Assembly: GCF_035594125.1 (NCBI RefSeq) | Contig: NC_087183.1 | Span: forward strand, 6,043,368-6,107,367 | Source: Scylla paramamosain | Taxonomy: Eukaryota; Arthropoda; Malacostraca; Decapoda; Portunidae | Length of the DNA: 64,000 bases | Direction of reading: 5' to 3' | In this document: piece by piece, positions 1 through 34,840 of the stretch | How positions within the stretch are numbered: the stretch's first letter is position 1 | Layout: each line of letters begins with the position of its first letter | The notes under the pieces: generated by a model | Databases searched by the model: none | Seen by the model: only the letters and a program-made list of their open reading frames with translations | What the model was told of the DNA's origin: nothing | Position numbers and translations under genes: made by a program

Positions 1-505
1 GGGGGTTCCACTCATACCGCTCTTCTAGACAGGGTGGAGTCAAAAGCTTTTCGTATCATCAACTCCTCTCCTCTAACTGTCTTCAGCTTCTCTCTCATTG
101 CCGCAATGATGCATCTCTAGCTGTCTTCTACCACTATTTTCATGCTGTTCTTCTGATCTTGCTAACTGCATGCCTTCCCTCCTCCAGTGGCCTTGCTGCA
201 CAAGACTTTCTTCTTTCTTTCACCCCTATTCTGTCCACCTCTCTAATGCAAGAGTTAACCAGTATTCTCAATCATTCATCCTTTTCTCAGGTAAACTCTG
301 GAACTCCCTGCCTGCTTCTGTATATCCACCTTCCTATGACTTGAATTCCTTCAGGAGGGAAGTTTCAAGACACTTACCCTTCCATTTTTACTACAGCTTC
401 AGACCCTTTTCTGGGACCGGCATCTCAGTGGGCTTTTTTTTTATTGGATTTATGTTGCCCTTGGCCAGTGTCTCTCCTAAATAAAAAAAAAATAAAATAA
501 AAAAT
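1..505 (+). mobile_element. 3' end of a family A non-LTR retrotransposon (LINE), degenerate
   Basis: The first 505 bases align by eye with the last part of the intact LINE at 50417-53748. They cover the C-terminal region after the reverse transcriptase (in the intact copy a WNSLPASV motif followed by an FKREVSRHL end) and then the 3' UTR, which carries a conserved GTTGCCCTTGGCCAGTGT block and an A-rich tail ending near 505. Frameshifts and deletions break the reading frame, so two overlapping short ORFs (159-344 and 170-484) each carry part of the protein. The 5' side is cut by the window edge. It is a dead copy in plus orientation. Confidence 0.85.
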
Positions 506-1239
506 GTGTGGACGAGAGTTGTCATAGAGCAGCTTTGAAAACAATGAGCATTTCTTTTTTCTGTATCATTTCAGATTTACGCCATCATACATTGGGAATG
601 TGATTATTGCATACCTTACTGGGTTCTAAGAAACTTTATCTCTCCGAGCTTCCATGGGAAAATCATAGTTTTCGACAAATAACAAACAACAAGGAAGCAC
701 TGGTAGTGGACTAGAGAAACCCACACAAACATTAGTAACTTCTATTGAAACAAGTATTGATTCCAGTTACTGCTGTTGTCCTGAAATATCATACTTACAT
801 CTCATCCAGGCATTTCTCTAGTGGCTTCTCCATGGCAGGGAAGTAAAGGGAGGTGAGGCAAGACTGAGGGCTGTAGAGTGGCTGGCTGCGTGAGGCGGGG
901 CGTCAGCTGATCATGAGTGTCAACAACAGATACATGATCATTATACGTACAAGTTAACCACGAAGAAAATACAGCCAATCAGATCTATACACGACAAATT
1001 TTTGGCATATGTTTCTTATTACCTTATTACCTAGTGCAGTGAGATTTAATAAGAGCCAGTTAGCTCCTCCAAGCCCACATCTTTATTTTTCCACCAGTTT
1101 TTGTTTCAGACTAGCCACAGAGGATGCGGCCACAACATGTTCGAGTAAACTATTTCATACATTCGCTACTCTGGCTGAAAAAAAAATCTTACTTCTACTT
1201 TTTTTTTTTTTTTTCAGTTGGTGTCCTCTCGTTCTTTCA

Positions 1240-3430
1240 TTTTCACTTACCAGCATCAGCTACCTATGGTTATTTTTTTTCCATGCAGCAGCTTGTACGT
1301 CTCAATTATATATATCCCTTCAGACTTCTCTTGAGAAGGGTTGTTAGTCCTAGGGCCTCAAGTCTTTCAAGGTATCTTTTCTTTCTCAGTGCAGGTTTTA
1401 CTAATTTGGTCGCACAATGTATTTTATTTTGCTTCGAACTAATGATTTATATAAGAATAACAAGGTATCTCTGTTAAGTTGTTCAAAAAAACCTTTTAAA
1501 TGGAATGTGGAACTTGAACTTAGCAGTTTTCTGGCCATGTAGAACATATATCGTGAATATAATTTTGCAGGCTTATTCTATCCTTATTTTCTTATACTCG
1601 GCAATATATTTTAGCATCATCCGCATTTTAGCATCATGCCTGACAACTTAAGTTGTCAGGCAGTTGTAAGTATGCTCGATTAACATACATGATGAAAAGA
1701 ATAGGTCCTAGGACTGAGCCCTGCGGTAAACCACTCCATATATCAAGCAATTCGGACAAAGTTTTTTTCTTCAGTAGTCTTTGTTTTCGGTCATATAAGA
1801 ATACCTCTGTTCACTTCAAAATCTGATCCCCAGTTCCATATTTCTTAAGTATATGAAACAGCCTCTTGTGTGGTACTGTATCAGATGTCTTTTTTGAGAT
1901 CTAAATACAACACATCTACACCATCATCCTCATCCAACATTTGTTTCCACGCTTCTAAAACCTCCAGTAGATTCGTGAGGCACGAACGTCCACTCTTGAA
2001 CCCATATTGGCCTTCATTTATGATTTTGTTAATTTTCAGGTGTTCCACTGTAGCTTCTCTCAAAATCTTTTCAATGACTTTAACATACTTGGCTGGTGAG
2101 ACTTACTGGCCTATTGTTTACCAGGTCTGATTTGGATCCTTTCTTAAATATTGCATTTATATTTGTCATTTTCCAGTCTAGTGGTATTTTATTTTCCTCA
2201 CGAGTTTTACAAAATAATAATAATAATGATAATAATAATAATAATAATAATTCCCAGATGTATTTTGCTTGCATCCGCAGTGTTTTTCAAAACGTAAGCA
2301 CTGGAGGATTGTCTTCACTTTTATTGGGTCAACTTTCTGATATGTTAAAATCGGTGCTGGTTTTTCGAGTTAAAGACAGGGAGGCCACTTTCATTTACTC
2401 TGACAGATACTGACTGGAAAATGTGTTAAGTAAATTTGCGGTTTCTATATCAGATTTTGTTGCGTACTATACCATCAGGTGTCTGTAGATTTCCAAATCC
2501 ATACATTACTTTTAGTCTGCTGTTTACATATCTGTAAAATGCTTTCCGGTTTTTAACATCTTCCTTAGCGATTCTCCTTTCATACTTTCTTTTTTGCGTA
2601 TCGGTATGCTTTTGTTGCCTTGCCTCGTTCTTTTATGTAACTCATACCTTTGCGAATTTGGACTTTCAAGAAACTTTTCCATGCAAAGTATTTATTTATT
2701 TTATTTTATTTTATTTATTTATTGTTTTCTTACCTTGTGATGTCTTAGCATTCATCCACGGTGGCTTGTTGTGTCTACTTTTTCCAGCTTTTGCTACTGT
2801 ATATATTCATCATAGAATTTGTACAGTTTCTGTTTATATACCTCCCACATCTCATCCAGTGCCTTTCCATCAAGTTCTCGATTCCAGTCCCACCCCCTCA
2901 TCAACTTAGGATAGTCTTTTTTTTTTTTTTTTTTTATCTCCCTTAAAAAAATAAATAAAATAAAGTAGTCTGGAAACAAAATAGCCTAGCTCATTAGTAT
3001 CCATTTTCTCCTCAGTGAAGCAGACATATTCAAAATCCAAAACAACTTGGTCACTTTTTCCCAATGGACTTTCCACTTTCAAATCATTAACATTATATCC
3101 TCTGAAGTAATTACCAAATCAAGGGTAGAAGACTGGTCGTTTATAAATCTTGTAGAGATGTACATGTTAGCTAAGAAGACACTCCACAAATTTAAAAGGT
3201 ATACTTTCCTCACTGCCCCTAACACTATCAATGAACCAATTTACTCTTGGTAGGTTAAAATCCTCCATCACAAGGATATGACTAGTATTGAGTCATATCA
3301 ATACTATATCAGTAGTTTCCAAAACTCTATCGTTTGCTTTTCTACTGCTCGTGCTTGTATAAATACATCCCCACAAGTATCTTGCCGTTCCAATTTAGGT
3401 CAATATAGCACCAAATATGATAATTAAAAA
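1240..3430 (-). mobile_element. Degenerate LINE of a second family (CR1/Jockey-like), endonuclease plus reverse transcriptase remnant
   Basis: Read on the minus strand, pieces of an EN-RT polyprotein appear in the expected order. Near 3240-3150 is an endonuclease motif (EDFNLPRVNWF, normally GDFN). Near 3070-2990 is ESPLGKSDQ, corresponding to the usual SPLGKSDH. Between 2274 and 2120 lies PLDWKMTNINAIFKKG from the start of the RT. At 2063-1881 is GQYGFKSGRSCLTNLL followed by VLYLDLKK. Near 1740-1690 is GLPQGSVLGPILF. A C-terminal ERLEALGLTTL / IETYKLLHGK piece lies near 1370-1270. Stops, frameshifts and small AT-rich insertions separate the pieces, so the copy is inactive. It differs from family A and is closer to the remnant at 60270-61545. 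Confidence 0.75.
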
Positions 3431-5193
3431 TTGTTTTCTTTCATGGATTGTTCTTCATATAAATGGGGGCTTATTATTATTATTTTATTTATTTATTTAT
3501 TTATTATTTTTTTTTTTTTATGTACATACCGGACAACCCCACCACCTCCATGTAAAACTCAATCATCTGTATGCACGTTATAGTCACATTAACTTAGCAG
3601 TTTGTCACTTGTATCACTTCTCCCCAGGACTCTGTTATAGTAATTATGTATAATTATAGTAATTATTCTTCAAGTTCTACTAATTTATTTGCTAGATTTT
3701 GTGCATTAGTATAAATATATCGTAATTTAGTTACTTTACCTACATTTATGTCAATTTTATGTGTTCCTTGAAGTTGAATTTCAGGTGGCTGGGAATGTAC
3801 TGCAGTGGATAAAACTAGTTTCCAAGAGAAACTATTTTATTACCCTTTATAACTGTTTCTCATCCTTGTTTTTCCGCTCCCTTAATTTATCTCTCAGTAA
3901 CTTTTGTTCCTTTTTCTGAGGTGGGGTTAGGTCAGGATTAACATAAATCCTATCTTTGGGTTCAGCATATGAATGGGCATCCTTTATTTTTATATTTCTA
4001 TTTATTTATTTATTTATTTATTTTATTTTGTTTTATTTATTTATTCATTTATTTATTCATTGATTTTTTTTGCTTGACCAAGCAACATATTTCTTGAAAT
4101 TTAATTTTGTAAGATTACCTTTTGAAGTCTAAGCCTTTGTGCACCTGCTTCCATTTTGCCGCGTCTAAAAAGAAACTTCACTTCTACTGGCTCTTCAAAA
4201 TCCATGTGTTTCCAAACTAGATCCTGAAATTTTCTTTTCTTATAATAGGATTCTCAGCTGAAGAGTCGGGAATGTTGATAGAAGCAGCTTTAGATCTTCA
4301 GTTAATGAATAACCTATATACAATAGCAAGATCATGGTCTAACAATAAACATGTAGTATTTTTAATGTGTCTATTTTTTCTTCTTTATGCTAATGTTTAT
4401 CACCAGCATCACTACTGTTCATTGCCCAAAGCTATCATAATGGATTTGTTGAAGTATTCCTGTAAACGCCTGTCATCATGAATCCACTTTCAGTTTCCAA
4501 TGTGGTGTTGGGATATTCTCCTACGCCTTGAGGAAATATTTCATAGGATCTATTTTATGCATCACAGGGTCAAAGAACCCCTCTACCTGGACTTTTTTTG
4601 CATCACAGGGTCAAAGAACCCCTCTGCCTGACAGCCGCTGCTGGCTGCTGCTTTTTACCAGAAAGTTACTCGTTTATTTACAAAGAAAACATCGTCGATG
4701 CTTCCAGAATATTGTACTGCGTCGCTATTGTGTCACGGCCAGACATTCTCACCTGGCCATAACAGCGTTCTACTGTCTACTCCTCAACTCATTCCTATTA
4801 TAAAGTGAAATTACTTATTTATTCATCATGGAAAAACTTTGACATTCACTGTACTCTACTAGATAATAACACGTTTCTATATGTACCGTCAAATAACATG
4901 CTCTATTAATGGTGACAAAACAGAACTACTTCTGATGTATAACAATAATTATAATCGTTTTGACAGTCATAATAGGTTTTTAATCTTTGACGCGCAGTTT
5001 CTCAAAATATGGAAGGTGGCGCATGTCCTTCCTCTTCCTCACGCCAACGACCTACGAACGGATACTCTCTCTCTCTCTTTCTCTCTCTCTCTTTCTCTCT
5101 CTGTCCATTGCACCAGACTCTAAAGATGATGGAAAAGGAAAAAAAAAATAATAATAACAAGAAAAGGAATGTATAAATCTAAAAAATGATGTG

Positions 5194-5224
<31 letters not shown>

Positions 5225-5400
5225 ATAATTCGATTGGTGAAAATAACACTATCAAGAGTCTCTTTGACAAAGTAATTTTTCATTAAAACTATATTATTCT
5301 ATTTCACTTGAACAAAATTATTGGTAGCTATATATCTCCAGCCATTGTCCACTGTGTCATTCACCCCTCGTACTCTCATTCCTTAAAACTAACACGCAAC
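3431..5400. other. AT-rich gene-poor interval
   Basis: No convincing exon is visible. The interval holds runs of TTTA/TTTAT (3480-3530, 4000-4070), a perfect-looking 40-bp tandem duplication near 4560-4625 (two copies of a CATCACAGGGTCAAAGAACC-containing unit), a CT-rich tract at 5065-5101 and an (AAC)n tract at 5194-5224. Confidence 0.6.
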
Positions 5401-5539
5401 GCTAAAAAGGCAGATTGAGTTTAGCTATTTTAGTATGGCGGTTGGGAGCCGAATATGTTTGCTATTGGAAATGGTAAAGTCATCCTCGCTTTATTAAAAG
5501 TCAAAATTTTATAGATATAATATACATTCTTTCTTTTGA

Positions 5540-5656
5540 ATACGTAGTAAGCACGAAATGCACACCAAGCCAACCCGAGGCCGCCGAGCACGTAGGCTTG
5601 CGAACAGACACAGAGAAGAAGCTCTGGGGACAAGCGCGTATGTTACGTTCCGCTTC
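5540..5656 (+). other. Candidate 5' exon of the downstream SR splicing factor gene
   Basis: A locally GC-rich stretch ends in a consensus-perfect donor (TTC|GTAAGTAT, GT at 5657). The next strong plus-strand acceptor feeding a coding exon is at 8184, so this is a plausible first exon of the SR factor gene. An ATG at 5640 would join in frame with the 8185 exon and add a short N-terminal extension (MLRSASK before the annotated Met). The exon could equally be non-coding, since the 8189 ATG gives the N-terminus expected for the family. The left edge is not defined by sequence. Confidence 0.3.
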
Positions 5657-5929
5657 GTAAGTATCAATAATATTCACTTACTTGCTTTAAGATATACAGT
5701 GTAAACCCACTGCAGCATTCTATGTTATCCATAAATGTACCATGCAACAAAACAAATCGGGGAAGGTTTCGCTGCAAGAAGAATGTTCGAACTGATAATG
5801 GTGGCGCCTGGAGGTATTTGCCTAAATTACTTATTGCATTTTTTTGTGATTATGGCGGTGCAATGCTGAGCTAATGCATCATTCCTAACTGTAAACAATG
5901 TACATGTGGTTTTGATGCCGGGTGAGTTA

Positions 5930-6240
5930 AAGGGCGGTGGATTTAGACGGCAATAGTATAATAAAGCAGTAATAGTGGCAGGTACACCACCGGTGGGGAA
6001 GAGGGCGGCGGGGCGTCCCGTACTCCCGTCCCTCCCGCCGCCACTCCGCTTTCAACTTCGTGACGGAAGGGTGGGCCAGTTTTCACCCACAGAAAACAAC
6101 TTAACGCGGCCTTTCACAGCATATACAAACCGAAATACAAGTTTCGCAGTGTTTACTGAATTGCTGGGCAATCTTTGGACACTCCCAAACCGGTCCTGAG
6201 AAAACTGCGGTGGTGTTGATCTGGCGTGTGAAATCGTAAA
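5930..6240. promoter_or_regulatory. GC/CpG-rich island, possible promoter-proximal region
   Basis: A GC-rich, CpG-containing segment stands out against AT-rich surroundings (for example GGGCGGCGGGGCGTCCCG around 6000). It lies upstream of the SR factor coding exons. No TATA or initiator can be assigned with confidence; this is inferred from composition and position only. Confidence 0.3.
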
Positions 6241-6445
6241 GTTCAGCCGATTATGATGTCTGTTCCGAAAGGGTAAAGTTTATACTGGTGTTACTTTCTT
6301 CCGTTGTGATGTTATGGTGTTGATTTAACAAGTGTGCTGAATATAATATGCATATAATGTTTAATGTTAGGGATAGTGTGACGAATGCAGGTGGTGTGAC
6401 CTTGAACATTAGATACGTGGCTTTGGAATGAAAAATTATGGGTGG

Positions 6446-6749
<304 letters not shown>

Positions 6750-6774
6750 TAAATTTGCAGTTTCAACCTGTACT

Positions 6775-6950
6775 TCATCCCTAACCTGTTGGACCCCTCC
6801 ATAAGGTAAACTAACCTAAGCTAATCTAGCATTTTGTAACCTAACTGGGTGGGGCTTCGCCCACCCAGGTCTCCCATAAGGTATATTAACCTAATCTAAC
6901 ATGTTGTAATGGGGGCTTCCCCCACTGGAACCCCCCATAAGGTAAACTTG
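6775..6950. repeat. CCTAAC-rich minisatellite with GC stem-loop blocks, copy 1
   Basis: Two to three degenerate units of about 75 bp alternate between an ACTAACCTAA-type block ending in an AACCTAAC-like run and a self-complementary GGGGCTTCGCCCACCC-type block, followed by CCCATAAGGTA. The same organisation recurs at 23430-23850. Confidence 0.6.
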
Positions 6951-7061
6951 TTATTAATTTTCAGCAAGGTAAAATGGTGATAGAAATACTCCAAGCAGTG
7001 AGATGTAGCCCTGCAAAGGGCTCTAGTTACATATGGTGTATTGGTTGAAACAGCAGTAAAA

Positions 7062-7259
<198 letters not shown>

Positions 7260-7289
7260 GTATAGATGATGAAGTTATGAAATACAGTA

Positions 7290-7812
<523 letters not shown>

Positions 7813-8188
7813 CTTGAATTAGGTGTAAAGTTTGCCTAGTTGGTAGTAATGTGTGAAGTTACCTCAGAGAATTTATTTCAGGAGGTCTTCGTCAAATTGG
7901 CTAGATTGGCTAGTCTTACTCATTATCTTTCCCTGTTCTGATTTTAAATATGGTTGACTTGTTGTTCGAATGACTGATAGTGACAGGCGGTAAGTGATGA
8001 GTCATTAATATTAGGAGTTCACAGATAATGACAACCAAGTCTAAATCCACAGCAAGACAAGGTGAAAAGACAAAATTTTCTGAAACACCTGGTTAAGTAG
8101 ATCATTTCTGCTTGTTATTGATTTGTGCTGTACTTCTGTCTTGGTAACTTTCATTGATTGCTTAACTTGCTTCTTTCTTAACAGAAAA

Positions 8189-14159
<5,971 letters not shown>

Positions 14160-16917
14160 GTCCAGGCTGTCTGTTGGACAAAGGCTTGGAGTGGCTGGCC
14201 ACAGAAGAGGGATGTTCCAGAAAGTGGTATTTGGTGTGGCCAACACAGCGTATATTTTTTTATGGGTGGTGAGTTAAAACTGAATGGTGGTGACTGTCTA
14301 GTAAAGTTGTTTGTGGACTAACTCAGCTGATGGTCTCCAGCCAGAGGCCCTGTGTAGTCCTTGGCAGTGCACTGAGGATTGATAAGACACCACACTGCAG
14401 AAGCTGGTGGTGACTTGTATCTACTTTGCCTCTTGGATCATTCACTGTCCTCCCCCATAAGTGGTCGTTATGCATTGTCCCTTTTGATATATAAAAAAAA
14501 CACCTAAGGCTTGATTATTGTAAAAGGTAGTAATAAGGTCAGCTTTCTGCTTTTTATTTTACAGAGGATCATCTCCAATTTGTGGATAAAGCTTTCTACC
14601 TGAACATTTTGTCTTTGAACATTTTTCTTCTCTTTAATAGAAGGTTTTGGCACTTGCACTTGATTTTCAGTCATGATGTTCATTTCAAATCATTAGTGTA
14701 TAAGGAGATAAATGTGTTTCATTACAGCAATCTTGTAGCTTTCATGATCTTTCGGTTGTATTTACTTATAAAAACAGTACTTCTTGATGTTAGATTCATC
14801 ACTCAAATTGCTAAAGATGCCCAGTGCTTCATGATGCAAGCTTTGTAACGGAACAAATCTCTTCCTAATTGCAAGGTGCACACATCAAGTTTGTGTTGTG
14901 AAGTTTTGCAAATTTGGTAAGTTTGTGTGGTGGATTATCTCAGACTTGTCATGCTTACTACATTTGTAAAATTAGAAAACAACTAACTGTTTTAGACCAT
15001 AGTAGAGAACCAAATGGTATGGTCCATTTCAAACTGTGATGCTTATTATTTTTTATTATTTTTATTTATATATGTATTTTTTTTTATAGTTTGATATTGT
15101 CTTTGGTCTGCAGAAGGAATGCAGTGTTTTGCCAGTCACTTTATTGGGTGCAAAGCCCATGAGTGTGTGGCACTTGACAGCCTTCCCCCTGCCATCATAC
15201 CATGTAGTTCACTTACCAGGAATTTATGTACAATTGTCTGTGGAAGTATAAAATATTCTTATGTAAGCTTTTTTTTTTTTAACTTTTTTCCATGCCAGTA
15301 GATTTTCTTTTCTAAGCATTTCAATTATGTTGAAGAAAATAGATTATCCATACCTGATCAAAAGACTTTCATTGCATGTCCTGTTTATTAGTCAAATGCT
15401 CATCAAAAGACATTAATTTCTTTAATAAGTTTGACAAAAGGCATTGTGGGAATCATGAAAATTCTTAATACTACAACTTGACATGTAATTAGAGTACGTA
15501 TACGCATACATCTTTTAGTACATCTAATATCACGACCCACTGACCCTCAATGCAAGGTAGGGGCTTAAGCAGAGTAAGGGAAACATCCTTAGGTCATAAA
15601 GTTTGTAACTGCTTGCTTCTGTATTTCAAAACCAGTTCAATACACACTATGACGTAACACTCCCCATTCCTTGTAGAACGGAAATGAAGTTAGGACAGCA
15701 AGACAATGGAAAATGTAAGGGCAACATTGAATGGGTAGAAAAAGAAGATACTTTAGACAGAAGAAAGAAATGCCTATGCATAAATGATGGTGGGAGTAGA
15801 AGAAAATAATATCTTGGAATTAAGAAATAGGAAGGTCCATTAGTGGGATAAACAAAAATTAAACTGGAGTAGGTGCAAGCAAAATAGGAAGAGTAGAGAA
15901 TCTATAGTGCTATACAGACAATAGTGAGCTTAGAATTTGGAATTCATGATAAAATTCAATACCAGAATTCACATATATGACAGAAGTGTATGCTTGAGGA
16001 GATGAGTGTATAAGATAACTATGTGCAAAAGCAGACTGGAGGAGAGAGAGAGAAAATGCGAACTAAATGTGCAACTATGCATTCTATGAATTGGAGATCT
16101 TCCTCACAATTGACTAGCATGTCCTGGAACTGTTGAAACTCATTGTACTTGGCTTTCACTAGATCTGTACAATTCATTGGCAGCAGAGTGTAATGCAATG
16201 CAACAAAAACCTGAGCTTTTAAGGTCAAGGGGTAAGTTCATGAATACAATGTTGAGAGTAAAACTTAAGTCAGAATGAATTGTTAGAGTAAATATGAAGG
16301 TGTTTATAAGCCGTGAAGAACCTTCTGGTGCTAACGTGAATAAATGTATGAATAAACCTTGAAGAATGGTGACACCATATGACAATGTTAAGGTGCCTAA
16401 ATACAATAATTCAATCCATCAACCATGAAGAACATCCAAGAGTGAAAGAACAACAGGTCACCAGAGGGAACAGGGACTTGAGGTCCATTTCTTCCAAAAT
16501 AAAACTGTAGTTCTGGTATGAGATCCTGCACCTACTGTGGTATCCCACCATAACTAAGCTTAACCAACTACATTCAGTACAAGTCTACTTGCCAACAGAC
16601 CATGAGAAGCAAATTAACATCCCACCCATGACTCCCATCACAAATTAAAAGGCTGTCATGGAAGGCAGAGTAGGATCTGGCCTAATATGTGGCAAGGACA
16701 TAGATGAATTAGAATATCACTGCAAGATAAAGCCAATACTCACTCATGCAGGGACAGTCCACTTGTGGCTTAAATCTTTATGTCTGAAACAAAAGACTAC
16801 ACAAAATACATTTTTCTTAAATGAGAGAAGAAGCAGGATACACAAATGGACAAGTAAAAAAATGTCTCTTTTGCTGCCACACTTGACATCAAACTCATCA
16901 ATCAGAGTAGTGAAGTA
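14160..16917. other. 3' UTR of the SR factor gene and convergent intergenic region
   Basis: There is no coding exon between the SR factor stop (14159) and the LANCL stop (16918, opposite strand). The 3' UTR end of neither gene can be placed firmly; plus-strand AATAAA hexamers occur near 16338-16355. The segment is AT-rich with no recognised repeat. Confidence 0.5.
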
Positions 16918-33139
<16,222 letters not shown>

Positions 33140-34344
33140 TGAAGGGGTGACTTTTCTGTCAACTTGGGATGCAGGTAACGTCTCCTTGGTCTACTCCTCC
33201 TCCTCCTCCTCCTCCTGCCCCAGTGACTCAGGTTGAGGGGATGAGCTGCAGTGTGGCTGGCTGGGTGGGTTACTGGTGGTGTGGGGCTTGTGGAGATGAA
33301 GGAGGGAGGTGTGGAGTTGTGCTGGTAGTGAGGCTAGGCTGGGGAATAGTGGTGTCCTGTAAATACCATAAGGACTAGCAGTTTCAGTGAAGTCTTTCAA
33401 ATATATCTTATATTTCCCTGCATTGACTTAAGGACAGTGACTTGACATTTTTATTTTGCCACCAAGTTGTCACTGTAAATATTGGATTCACTTAGAATCA
33501 TATTGACTTTCATCAAATGACTTAGTCTTGCAACTGTCTGTGATATATAACTGTGAATATTAGGGTAGTCACATTTGGAAGAGTATATGTTGATGTAGGC
33601 AGTACTTTACACCTAAAACTCGGGTGTATTTTTATCTCAGGGACCTAGATGTTGAATTTTAATAGTTTTATATAATGCCTGGGGAGTGGTATCTGGCCAT
33701 GTGTGTGTCTGTACATAGTAGTTCTGTGTGCCAGGAATTTACATTCATTTTCAGCAGATTTTCAGGTTCCTTCAAGCTTGGAAAGCAATTTTTTGCATTC
33801 TTGAAGTATTTATTCAGTGAGAATGTTTACCTAATCCTGGCATTACATATAAACACAAAAAAAAATCGTAAAAGGTGAATAATGAATTGAAAGTTTGAAT
33901 TTGAAATTTTTTGAAAATTGAAATCCAAAGTAGTGGTGTGGAAAATCCTGGATATTTTATCCTCTGAATATCGAGTGTAAAGAAGAAAAGAAGTTTGTGT
34001 GGTGTTAGTGTGTGTCTTCTGTCTTCAGTCTCAATAGTTTACTTCAAGGAGGTGGTACTTTCCCCATTTTGAATAATTGTACAGTATATAAGATTATACA
34101 AAAAGCTTCAATAATTTTATACTGGATACATAAAGGAATAGTGATGTGTGAAAATTGTGCGAGTCTCAATAGATGAGATATTTACCCATGTGATCATATC
34201 TCAAGGTGCACCACCACTGCATTTCCAAGAATGAGTCAAGAAAGTGAAGTAAAGGAAGCAAGTGTTGGCACTTTGGATCAGTGCTCAAGTGAAGGGAGTG
34301 ATGTGGCATCATCTCAAGAAGACTACATTGTTGTCATAATGTGT

Positions 34345-34470
<126 letters not shown>

Positions 34471-34551
34471 GCTTGCAGGTCACAGAATTACATGAACTTC
34501 TTTACAGTGTCTGTGAATCTATAATTATGTTAACCATGTTAAGTCAACAGA

Positions 34552-34634
34552 AATAGAGAACCATCTTTGTTTTATTGTTTGAAAGATAAATAGATAGCCA
34601 TCTTTGTTTTATTGTTTGAAAGATGGATACTGTA
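34552..34634. repeat. Tandem duplication of about 44 bp
   Basis: GCCATCTTTGTTTTATTGTT followed by TGAAAGAT occurs twice in a row with almost no divergence. Confidence 0.7.
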
Positions 34635-34680
34635 TTTTATAGTTTTATTGTAGTTTTCATTATAGTGTGGGATCTGTAAT

Positions 34681-34686
34681 AATAAA
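34681..34686 (+). promoter_or_regulatory. Candidate poly(A) signal AATAAA of the SR-repeat gene
   Basis: The first clear AATAAA downstream of the stop at 33139. It would give a 3' UTR of about 1.55 kb that includes the TC microsatellite. Confidence 0.4.
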
Positions 34687-34732
34687 ACATTACCTGTAAA
34701 GTTCAACATGAAACCAAAGAGTTATAATGATT

Positions 34733-34763
34733 ATGATTATTATTATTATTTGTTTTGTTGTTG

Positions 34764-34838
<75 letters not shown>
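34733..34838. repeat. (ATT)n microsatellite
   Basis: TTATTATTA run of more than 25 units, interrupted once by a TTG-type stretch. Confidence 0.9.

Positions 34839-34840
<2 letters not shown>

Noticed and set aside
1009..1477. Two overlapping plus-strand frames of 112 and 117 codons
   Set aside because: AT- and T-rich artefacts; part of the interval is the 3' side of a minus-strand LINE remnant.
5430..5633. 67-codon minus-strand hydrophobic frame
   Set aside because: It needs a non-ATG start and the plus strand carries a consensus donor in the same place. A plus-strand 5' exon explains the segment at least as well.
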